A DNA stretch of 48,103 nt from Candidatus Pacebacteria bacterium CG10_big_fil_rev_8_21_14_0_10_44_54 (GTDB lineage: Bacteria > Patescibacteriota > Microgenomatia > UBA1400 > PJMF01): assembly GCA_002772695.1 (NCBI GenBank), contig PFDI01000021.1, positions 11,495 through 59,597 of the forward strand, in the 5' to 3' direction. Positions 18,993 to 26,821 of this stretch are shown here, piece by piece. Within the stretch, counting starts at the first letter, position 1. The number at the start of each line of letters is the position of its first letter. The position numbers and the translations under genes were made by a program. The notes under the pieces are model-generated. The model had not been told where the DNA came from. It searched no databases and saw only the letters and a list, made by a program, of their open reading frames with translations.

Positions 18993-19847
18993 GTGCAGAA
19001 AAAAAATCTAAAGCGGGGCATTCACCTGATGGGTGTGCTCAATGTCACACCAGACTCATTTCATGACGGCGGTTTGTATCTGGATCCAAGAGTTGCCGTA
19101 AGTCATGCGACACAACTTATTGCTGATGGAGCGAGTATTCTCGATGTCGGGGCAGAATCAACTCGACCGGGTGCGCAAACACTATCTCCCGAGGAGGAAA
19201 TTACAAGATTGATGCCAGTGGTGTCTCAGCTAGTAGCCCAAACCAAAGATGCACCAGTGTACATTTCTATAGATACGCGCAAAAGCGAAGTAGCAGCTGC
19301 TCTGTTAGAGCAGGGGGCTACTATGATAAACGATGTCAGTGCGCTTCAGTTTGACCCGCAGTTGGCAACAATCGTAGCAAAACATGACGCGTGGTTAGTA
19401 CTGAGTCATAGTTTTGGTACACCAGCGACGATGCAACAAGCAGTGCGAGATCGAGAAGATGTGGTGGCAGATATTTTGAACGATCTACAAAAGAGCATTC
19501 AAGTCGCACGACAAGCGGGGGTTTCTCAGGACAAATTAGTCGTTGATCCAGGGTTTGGCTTCGGCAAGTCGTATGAGCAGAACCTCACCATCTTGTCACA
19601 GTTGGGCAGATTCAAGACACTTGGATTTCCGATTATGGTTGGTTTATCGCGTAAAAAGACTACTGGTATCGTGTTGCAAAAAAAGTTGGGTTTGGCACAG
19701 GTACCTGCGACTGACAAGCGATTATTGCCCAGTCTGGCGGCTCATTTACTGGCAGTAGAGCGCGGTGCCACAATCATTCGCACACATGATGTTAAAGCGC
19801 AACTTGAAGTATTGGCATTTTGGGAGGAACTTAAAAATGTCGAATGA
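18993..19847 (+). CDS. folP: Dihydropteroate synthase
   Basis: LMGVLNVTPDSFHDGG, ILDVGAESTRPGA, ISIDTRKSEVA, VDPGFGFGKSYEQNLTIL. Confidence 0.96.
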   Translation: MQKKNLKRGIHLMGVLNVTPDSFHDGGLYLDPRVAVSHATQLIADGASILDVGAESTRPGAQTLSPEEEITRLMPVVSQLVAQTKDAPVYISIDTRKSEVAAALLEQGATMINDVSALQFDPQLATIVAKHDAWLVLSHSFGTPATMQQAVRDREDVVADILNDLQKSIQVARQAGVSQDKLVVDPGFGFGKSYEQNLTILSQLGRFKTLGFPIMVGLSRKKTTGIVLQKKLGLAQVPATDKRLLPSLAAHLLAVERGATIIRTHDVKAQLEVLAFWEELKNVE

Positions 19848-20322
19848 ACGTGTTTTTTTAGCATTAGGCTCCAATGTGGGCGATCGATTACAAAATCTGG
19901 TCAAGGCTCTACAGTACCTCAAGAAAAAAGTGGCGATCACACAGTGCTCATCGGTGTACACCTCCCAGCCGATGTATATACTCAAGCAGCCAGAGTTTTA
20001 CAACATGGCGATTGAGGTTGTAACAGAACTTTCACCAGAGGAGTTACTCCATTTTTGTAAAGAAATAGAACAAACAGTTGGTAGGGTACAGCGGCAGCGA
20101 AATGGTCCGCGCGAAATTGATGTCGATATTTTGTTTTATGGCAATCGAGAAGTCTCACAGCCAAATTTACAAATACCGCACCCGCGCATTGCTGAGCGCC
20201 CATTTGTAGTCGTACCGTTGGTAGAAATTGCGCCAGAATACCAGCACTTAGTCGAGGATTTGGGTGAATTTGAACCGTTGATAAAAAGTGTGTCAGCGGG
20301 GAAGTTGCAAACGCTTTTATAG
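19837..20322 (+). CDS. folK: 2-amino-4-hydroxy-6-hydroxymethyldihydropteridine pyrophosphokinase
   Basis: VFLALGSNVGDRLQNL, RQRNGPREIDVDILFYG, IPHPRIAERPFVVVPLVEIAP; start refined to 19837, overlaps folP. Confidence 0.95.
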   Translation: MSNERVFLALGSNVGDRLQNLVKALQYLKKKVAITQCSSVYTSQPMYILKQPEFYNMAIEVVTELSPEELLHFCKEIEQTVGRVQRQRNGPREIDVDILFYGNREVSQPNLQIPHPRIAERPFVVVPLVEIAPEYQHLVEDLGEFEPLIKSVSAGKLQTLL

Positions 20323-20342
20323 CGTACGTTATACTGCTTTAT

Positions 20343-21224
20343 ATGAAAATGAGAAACGTAGGCGCCCACGTCTCAGCCGCAGGTGGCATTGATAAAGCAG
20401 TAGAACGTGTGGCTGCGATCGGTGGCAATTGTGTCCAATTGTTTTCGGGTAGTCCGCGGGTGTGGGCCAAGCCTGGTTTGGACCGGTATTCTATGGATAG
20501 ATTTGTCTCAAATTTGCAAAAATACAGCATAGCACCAGTCTTTACACATGCCCTCTATTTGGTCAATTTGGCTTCCGATAAGCCTGACAATATTCGCAAA
20601 TCCTTCGACTCGCTCAAATACGAACTGGAGTTTGACAGCTTGGTCAAAGGTTCGGGTGTGGTAGTACATCTTGGTAGTCATCAGGGTCGAGGTTGGGAGG
20701 CGGGCAAAGAACAACTAGCAAAACACATTGATGCGTTGCTAAAAGTTACACCAGACGATTCAACTTTTTTGATCGAAAACTCGGCAGGCCAAAAGGGGAA
20801 AATTGCAAGCGATTTGCATGAGATCCGCTGGTTACTCGACCAGGCAGAAAAAACGAACAAGTGGGTGAGCACGGGTAGGCTTGGCTGGTGCTTTGACACC
20901 TGTCATGGGCATGCTGCAGGGTATCGACTGGGTGATCCTGCCAAGATGCCTGCAAGCGAAAAAACTGCCTACGCCAGTATTACAGAACTTGAGCTCTGGT
21001 CGACGTTGCGTGTAGTACATGTCAACGACAGCCGTGATCCATTCGACAGCGGGCGTGATAGGCACGCCAACATTGGTGAGGGCAATATCCCGCAAGAAGA
21101 TGTGCGATTTTTTATCAACACGCCAGAAGTGCAAAAGTTGCCGCTGATTCTTGAGGCGCCGGGGTTTGATGGCAAGGGGCCGGATGCGGAGAATATTAAG
21201 CGGATTGGGAAGTTGATTAGCTAG
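20343..21224 (+). CDS. nfo: Deoxyribonuclease IV (AP endonuclease)
   Basis: NVGAHVSAAGGIDKAVERVAAIGGNCVQLFSGSPRVW; GWCFDTCHGHAAGY; VVHVNDSRDPFDSGRDRHANIGEG. Confidence 0.96.
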   Translation: MKMRNVGAHVSAAGGIDKAVERVAAIGGNCVQLFSGSPRVWAKPGLDRYSMDRFVSNLQKYSIAPVFTHALYLVNLASDKPDNIRKSFDSLKYELEFDSLVKGSGVVVHLGSHQGRGWEAGKEQLAKHIDALLKVTPDDSTFLIENSAGQKGKIASDLHEIRWLLDQAEKTNKWVSTGRLGWCFDTCHGHAAGYRLGDPAKMPASEKTAYASITELELWSTLRVVHVNDSRDPFDSGRDRHANIGEGNIPQEDVRFFINTPEVQKLPLILEAPGFDGKGPDAENIKRIGKLIS

Positions 21225-21985
21225 TTGTTCGCTCCAATTGGTTGCACGATTGGAGTTTGTTCACTAGGTTGTCTTCCACTCACAAATGGGAGCCATTCGT
21301 AATACCAAACATCTGGATCTGGAGTAAATTTCACATCCGGCGTTGCCGTCGCAGTAGCTGTTGGGCTTGGGGTGTTTGTTGGCGTACTCGTCGGAGTTGG
21401 TGTGTTGAGTTCAAGCAGGTAGCCGTATCCTTGTGCAACCATTAAAATCTCCAATGCCCTGAGCGGATTGAAGTAGCGACTATCGGTGCTTGTGCCTTCA
21501 ACGCTTCGTCCAGAACTCCAGAGCACTGTGAGTATATCCTCTGGGGACAACTCAGGAAAAACCTTAAGTAGCTGCGCCATTATTCCAGCAACACCAGGAG
21601 AAGCCTGGGATGTGCCAGTGAGAGAGCCATATGAATCTTCACGTATTGTAGAGGGAATACTAAACCCGTTCCAAGTCACTTCGCCGCCACCAAGTGAGTA
21701 TCTGTAACCTTGCTTGTTCATACTTGGATACACCGTTTGATTTTCTCCATCCCAGGCAATAAACCCCCCATTTACGCCTTTGACATAACCACTTGCCGCT
21801 GGCCAGATTTGCTGCTCGGGATCTAATGAGCTTGTCAGGTTGCCAGCGAGCGCAAGTATTCTGATAGCGATACTAGTTCTCGAGTTTTCATGAAACGCTA
21901 TTTTACTCCTTGCAGACATACCCTTACTCAGTGGTATATTCAACCTTGCTGTGGAACACGGTGAAAGTCCGTGACTGTGCCGCAA
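21221..21985 (-). pseudogene. C-terminal remnant of a secreted S8 (subtilisin-like) peptidase
   Basis: Has the Ser motif GSLTGTSQASPGVAGIMAQLL and the ALAGN..WPAASGYVKGV region, TP-rich linker; lacks catalytic Asp and His regions; similarity begins near 21905. Confidence 0.75.
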
Positions 21986-22037
21986 CGGTGTTTGGGAATT
22001 GTCCCATGAGTCCGATCTTCAGCACACTACATACTGA
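21928..22037 (+). ncRNA. Cobalamin riboswitch-like aptamer
   Basis: GGAAcacGGTGAAAgTCCgtgaCTGtgCCGCAACgGT matches the core consensus; GAGTCCGATCTTCAGC as 3' core; TGCTG/CAGCA pairing and closing helix TCAGTG/TACTGA. Confidence 0.85.
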
Positions 22038-22062
22038 CGCGCATCGGGAAGTTTGCTTTTTG

Positions 22063-22084
22063 CTCCCGTCTTTGGGAGTTTTTT
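22063..22084 (+). terminator. Intrinsic terminator in the riboswitch expression platform
   Basis: CTCCC-GTCTTT-GGGAG followed by TTTTTT; alternative hairpin CGGGA(22045-22049)/TCCCG(22064-22068) competes for the same 5' strand. Confidence 0.75.
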
Positions 22085-22130
22085 GTTCAACCAAGTAGTG
22101 TGAAGCCTCCACAGCGGTAGTAGGTGCAAT

Positions 22131-22149
22131 CTGTTTGCATGGCAAACAG
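22131..22149 (+). promoter_or_regulatory. Hairpin CTGTTTGC-ATG-GCAAACAG immediately 5' of a strong SD
   Basis: Perfect 8-bp stem followed by gaaggaggagt and ATG 22161. Confidence 0.6.
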
Positions 22150-22160
22150 GAAGGAGGAGT

Positions 22161-22883
22161 ATGAGACGCGTTTCCGCTATGGAAAGATACGTTAAGTGGT
22201 ATGGGGAAAAGCCAGAGACACCAGGTGAGCATGATTTAGTCTCACTTGCAAGATTTGTACCAGGCTTGTTAGCAGAGTTACGTTTATTTGGCGAATCTAG
22301 TGGGCGACAATTGCAAGAATTGTTTGCGGTGGTCAGCTTGGGAGCAATCGAGCTGTTTGCGGCTGTCAGAGAACAAGATGCAGCTCAGAGATTGCGCGCG
22401 CTTTTTGGTGAACCACACCCAGATCTAGAAACTGCTGTTCCAGTTGCAGTTCAATTACATTCTGACGAAGCAGTTGCGGTTGACATCGCGAGAGAGCAAC
22501 AATTTAGTGTAGAGCAGTTTGTCGAAAAATTTATGCAGGCTGCAGTACAGGAATTTCTTCGATTGCAGGCTGGTTTAGTGGCCATAGAAGCGAGGATAGA
22601 AGCCAAAAAACAAGCTGTTAAACAAACAAACACCATGCAACTTCATGTAGAAGCTCAAGCAGACAAGGGTGCATTTATTAATTTTACTGATAAAAGACTG
22701 CAAGAACTGCTTCAAAAAAAGAGAGAATTAGAAGTTCAAATTGCTGTGCTTTCTCGAGCATTTTCTCAGATAGCAGGTCCGCTGTTACATACTGCCCAAG
22801 AGCTGTCTAGACAGTTGTTTGTTTCAAAGCTTGATGCTAGTCAAGCCATTCCAGTAGGTCCAATCGATGTCCAACCAGATTAG
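22161..22883 (+). CDS. Riboswitch-associated protein of unknown function, alpha-helical
   Basis: 240 aa ORF with strong SD; helix-rich composition; no family recognised. Confidence 0.75.
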   Translation: MRRVSAMERYVKWYGEKPETPGEHDLVSLARFVPGLLAELRLFGESSGRQLQELFAVVSLGAIELFAAVREQDAAQRLRALFGEPHPDLETAVPVAVQLHSDEAVAVDIAREQQFSVEQFVEKFMQAAVQEFLRLQAGLVAIEARIEAKKQAVKQTNTMQLHVEAQADKGAFINFTDKRLQELLQKKRELEVQIAVLSRAFSQIAGPLLHTAQELSRQLFVSKLDASQAIPVGPIDVQPD

Positions 22884-22933
22884 CTACTACTTGTAACCTT
22901 ACATCTGGTACGTCATTATTGAGTTATATATTT

Positions 22934-24973
22934 ATGTCAGCACGACTAAGAAGATATCCCGTCAAGCATAAAAGATCTATTCCTTTAGTTCCTGCGCTTT
23001 CCATTTTGTTGATTGGCGGTGGTCTTATCGCTGCCATGTTGATTTCCAAAGGCGGTTTCGATTTTCGCCGACAAGCATCTGAAAATTCTGGGGAGGTGTT
23101 GCGCGATCAGTTTGGGATAGGCTCAAGTTGTGGTATAGCGGCAGAGATGGGAATTCCTTGGATGTATGCGTGGGGTCATGGGAGTAAATACCCAAACTCA
23201 GCCGAGGTAGATTGTAACCGGTCTAAGGGTTTGTCGTTCTTTTTTACCATTGGCAAAACAGACAACGCAGAAAAGTATCCCGACTTAGGGCAATGGGAGG
23301 CCAAGTGGATTTTGCCTGAGGAAGAAGCAGCGTACGAGGCATATAAGAATTTGCTTGCGCAAAGCACGAAGCCAGAGTATTACCCCAATGCAATCGCAAG
23401 CTACGTTTTGATTCCGATGTATATAACCGAGCTTGGCTACAAGGGCGCGTATTATGCTGTTGCCAATGAGCCAGATTTTGAGCCTCTATTCCGTCCCGAA
23501 TTGTATGCTGACTTTTATAAATTGATCCATGATCGTATCAAAAAGTATGATAATACTGCGAAGGTAAGCGTTGGGGGTTTGCTCGAAGTTGCCCCTGAGT
23601 CTTGTAGCAGGCCGCAATCAATTGGGGTGGCCTGCGGACCAGAAGGAGATGCCCGCTTCGCCTGGCTTACTGCAGTACGAGATAATTATCAGGCAAAGCA
23701 TGGCACATCACTTCCTGTTGATTTTTGGAATATTCATCCCTATGTATATGCATATAACTTCTCTGCAGCTGAGACACTCGATAGAGTGGACCAATTTAAG
23801 GCATATCTCGATCGTATTGGTGAGGGAAACAAGAAGATTTGGATTACAGAGTATGCCGTACTCGAACGTGAGGGAGCATTGATCGGCAAACCATGCTCGC
23901 CAAATAGAAAATTGCCTGATGGATCGGTAGAGTATTGTCTTCCTTTAGAAGACAGAATGCGTGAGCAAGCGCTTATGGCAGATTTTGTTGAGGAAGTGAC
24001 GAGGGGATTTATGGCGCGCGACTATGTTGAGCGTTGGTTTTATTTTTATGGCGGAGAAAGTTGGAGCTGGTCACAAAGCAAGACAAACTACGTAGGGGAT
24101 ATTTACAAAGTGCGAGAGACTGGAGAGTACAACGAGATTGGCAAGCGATATATGCAGTTGATACGGGGAGAAGTTTCACAACCTCGTTCTCCAGCAATCT
24201 GTGACCAACCGTGTACCGACACATTTCAATGTACAGATGTAGCTAAAGGTGGTAATCCTGAATATACCTGTTATCGACCAAATGCAGGCAATGGTGAAAA
24301 CAATTGGTCGAGTCAGTGGATAGATATATCAGAAGTCGACACAGTGCCTGTAGAGGGAAGAGTTACGAGCTTTATGAGTTTGACTCAGCCAGATGGTAGC
24401 ACCAAACAATACCTGACAAAAGGCGGCGAGTTGTATGTGAGGACCTCTGACAGTAATGGACAAAATTGGTCTGGATTAATTGGTCCAAACAAGGCTATGG
24501 AAGGTGTTGGGAGTGGACCCATTACTGGATTTTCTGCGGCAATACTTCGCGACGGTCGCATTCGACAGCACGCAGTGAAAGGTGGTGCAATTTGGTCAAG
24601 ATTTTCACCCGATAACCAAGACTGGTCTACATGGGAAGATCACACCATCAATGTTCAATCTGTGGGGTCGGGAGAAATTACGAGTTTTTCGGTTTTTATC
24701 CAACCAGATGGTGTTCTAAAACAATACTATATTCGTGGTGGTGAGCTTTGGGTAAGAACGCAATCTCCTCAGGGAGACTGGGGTGAGTGGACAGGTTCAA
24801 ACGCTGATTTTGATACTGTTGGCTCTGGAGACTTCACAAGTTTTTCGGGATTATCCCAAAGGGATGGTTCTATAAAACAATTTGGTGTGCGAGGTGGCAA
24901 GATCTATGTTCGTGACAATGCAGGAGGTATTTGTCGTCCTGCGCAAAATCCGACTGTTGCCTGTACTCAATAA
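22934..24973 (+). CDS. Secreted/anchored GH-A-like (TIM-barrel) glycosidase-like protein with C-terminal repeats
   Basis: N-terminal TM; YYAVANEPDFEPLF and KKIWITEYAVLE resemble GH-A acid/base and nucleophile motifs; DFWNIHPYVYAY; start refined to 22934. Confidence 0.7.
   Translation: MSARLRRYPVKHKRSIPLVPALSILLIGGGLIAAMLISKGGFDFRRQASENSGEVLRDQFGIGSSCGIAAEMGIPWMYAWGHGSKYPNSAEVDCNRSKGLSFFFTIGKTDNAEKYPDLGQWEAKWILPEEEAAYEAYKNLLAQSTKPEYYPNAIASYVLIPMYITELGYKGAYYAVANEPDFEPLFRPELYADFYKLIHDRIKKYDNTAKVSVGGLLEVAPESCSRPQSIGVACGPEGDARFAWLTAVRDNYQAKHGTSLPVDFWNIHPYVYAYNFSAAETLDRVDQFKAYLDRIGEGNKKIWITEYAVLEREGALIGKPCSPNRKLPDGSVEYCLPLEDRMREQALMADFVEEVTRGFMARDYVERWFYFYGGESWSWSQSKTNYVGDIYKVRETGEYNEIGKRYMQLIRGEVSQPRSPAICDQPCTDTFQCTDVAKGGNPEYTCYRPNAGNGENNWSSQWIDISEVDTVPVEGRVTSFMSLTQPDGSTKQYLTKGGELYVRTSDSNGQNWSGLIGPNKAMEGVGSGPITGFSAAILRDGRIRQHAVKGGAIWSRFSPDNQDWSTWEDHTINVQSVGSGEITSFSVFIQPDGVLKQYYIRGGELWVRTQSPQGDWGEWTGSNADFDTVGSGDFTSFSGLSQRDGSIKQFGVRGGKIYVRDNAGGICRPAQNPTVACTQ
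24302..24934 (+). repeat. Four tandem protein repeats of about 52-54 aa in the C-terminus
   Basis: Units begin at 24302, 24464, 24620, 24776; consensus WSxW...VGSGxxTSFSxxxQxDGxxKQxxxRGGxxxVR. Confidence 0.85.
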
Positions 24974-25008
24974 TGCTTGTGTAGTTTCCTGCTACAATAG
25001 TCCCTCCT

Positions 25009-25422
25009 ATGAAACAAAAACTACCTATTATCGTTGCAGTTGTGGTTGGTGTAATCGGTGTTGGTGTTTTTTTCACCCAATTTAGTAACAAGACCAAAAA
25101 CAGCGTTTTGCCAGAGAAAACAATGGACGCAACTGCTGCACCATCCGCGAGCCCAGCCATAGCGTCCCTCTCTTTTGAAGCAATTGTTGATGACCAAACT
25201 GCTCTTGACTTGCTCAAGGACTCCGCTCAGGTGGAGTATGAGGAGTTTGACTTTGGCGTGATGGTGACAGGGATAAATGGTGTCGTTGTAGACGAGAAAC
25301 ACTATTGGGCGCTATACGTAAATGATGAGTACGCTACAGCTGGAGCAAGCGAAACTATTCTCAAAACAGGTGATACTATGAAGTGGGTCTATGAAGAAAT
25401 TTCTCAAACACCACTGGAGTAA
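25009..25422 (+). CDS. Membrane-anchored DUF4430 (transcobalamin C-terminal-like) protein
   Basis: Single N-terminal TM; TALDLLKDSAQVEYEEFDFGVMVTGINGVVVDEKHYWALYVNDEYATAGASETILKTGDTMKWVYEEI fits DUF4430. Confidence 0.8.
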   Translation: MKQKLPIIVAVVVGVIGVGVFFTQFSNKTKNSVLPEKTMDATAAPSASPAIASLSFEAIVDDQTALDLLKDSAQVEYEEFDFGVMVTGINGVVVDEKHYWALYVNDEYATAGASETILKTGDTMKWVYEEISQTPLE

Positions 25423-25900
25423 TCATGCAATTTCGGCAATCGTAGCCGCAGTAGTTTTTGCCACCCGCGGTGGGATGTTACCTCCAAACGTTAGCCCACT
25501 CGGCGCATCTGGCTTTTCAACCAAAAACTTTTACTGGTTTTTTGCCGGAATTTTGGCATTCGACTTGTTTCGGGGCGGCACTTATCCGGGCGTTTTATTG
25601 ACCTATACAGGATTTGCCATGTATCCTTTGCTTGGCCGTTTGGCTGGCAAATCACTGCACAAGCAAGTCATATTCTTGCCACTTGCGTCGCTGTTATTTT
25701 TTCTACTTTCAAACTTGGGGGTTTGGTGGTTTTGGTATCCGCGCACACTCGATGCCCTTATGCTTTGTTACGCCTTGGCACTACCTTTTTATCGCAATAC
25801 TTTTCTTTCTGATCTTGGCTTTTTTGCGACTGTCGTCTCGGTTCGACGAGTTTGGTCGATTTTGCATAAAAGAACCAGTAGAGGATTGGCCGTTGTATGA
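25391..25900 (+). CDS. DUF6580-like multi-TM membrane protein (ECF S-component-like)
   Basis: ATRGGMLPPNVSPLGA; LLFFLLSNLGVWWFWYPRTLDALMLCYALALPFYRNTFLSDLGF; overlaps upstream gene by 32 nt and folD by ATGA. Confidence 0.75.
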   Translation: MKKFLKHHWSNHAISAIVAAVVFATRGGMLPPNVSPLGASGFSTKNFYWFFAGILAFDLFRGGTYPGVLLTYTGFAMYPLLGRLAGKSLHKQVIFLPLASLLFFLLSNLGVWWFWYPRTLDALMLCYALALPFYRNTFLSDLGFFATVVSVRRVWSILHKRTSRGLAVV

Positions 25901-26784
25901 CATCAATTTTTGATGGTTTTAAGGCAGCGCGGGCAAAAGAAATTTTGCTTGAACAGCAGATTGTAGCTGCAAATTTGTTGCAACCCATCACTCTCCAGGC
26001 GATTGTATTTACCGAAGACGAGGGGAGTATGTTGTATACACGCCTCAAGGCTGAGGCAGCGGAGCGAGTTGGTGTAGCATATCGCAAGAAAGAATTTTCT
26101 TTGTCTGATCCTATCGAAGAGGTCCAAGCGGCTATTGCGGCTGCCAACCAAGACTCTCACATCACTGGTTTGATTATCCAGAAACCAAGTCGTGCGGTTT
26201 ACGAGACAAATGCTGCCGCATCGTACAGTCAATGGTGGTTGTCACTGGTTACCCAAATTGCTGTAACAAAAGATGTTGACGGATTGCACCCCGAGACGCT
26301 AAAGTCGGGAACAATTTTACCTGCAACCTGCCGGGCAGTATTGGCGATTATGACAGAAGCACTGGGTGGCTCGCCAGACAACTTGCAACACCAAGGCAAA
26401 AAAATTGCTATTGTTGGTAGGTCGGATCTACTTGGCAGGCCATTGACGCAGCAGCTAGAGCGTCAAGGTGCGGATGTCGAATTGCTCGGCAAGAAAGAGT
26501 TGCGAGCGCGCCAATTATCTGGAGCGAAACTGTTTGATTCTGATGTTGTTGTATCAGCCACGGGCGTGGCAAATCTCATTACACCGGATATGGTGAGCGA
26601 TGGCGTTATCGCGATTGATGTTGGTGAACCAAACCCCGATATTTCTCGAGCAGTAGCAGCTAAAGCAAGTTTTTTTACCCCAGTTCCTGGTGGGGTAGGG
26701 CCAATGACGGTAGTGTCGCTACTAGAGAACGGACTTCAGATCCAAGCGGAGTTGCTTCGCAAGCAAATTGATTATTTGAGATAA
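25897..26784 (+). CDS. folD: Bifunctional methylenetetrahydrofolate dehydrogenase/cyclohydrolase
   Basis: KDVDGLHPETL; IAIVGRSDLLGRPLTQQLERQGADV; PVPGGVGPMTVVSLLENGLQ. Confidence 0.95.
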   Translation: MTSIFDGFKAARAKEILLEQQIVAANLLQPITLQAIVFTEDEGSMLYTRLKAEAAERVGVAYRKKEFSLSDPIEEVQAAIAAANQDSHITGLIIQKPSRAVYETNAAASYSQWWLSLVTQIAVTKDVDGLHPETLKSGTILPATCRAVLAIMTEALGGSPDNLQHQGKKIAIVGRSDLLGRPLTQQLERQGADVELLGKKELRARQLSGAKLFDSDVVVSATGVANLITPDMVSDGVIAIDVGEPNPDISRAVAAKASFFTPVPGGVGPMTVVSLLENGLQIQAELLRKQIDYLR

Positions 26785-26821
26785 TCTAGTCTCTTTTTAC
26801 TAGCGTATACTACCCATAGCA

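Noticed and set aside
21910-22098. 62-aa ORF covering the riboswitch
   Set aside because: Explained by the structured RNA; no SD or protein signature
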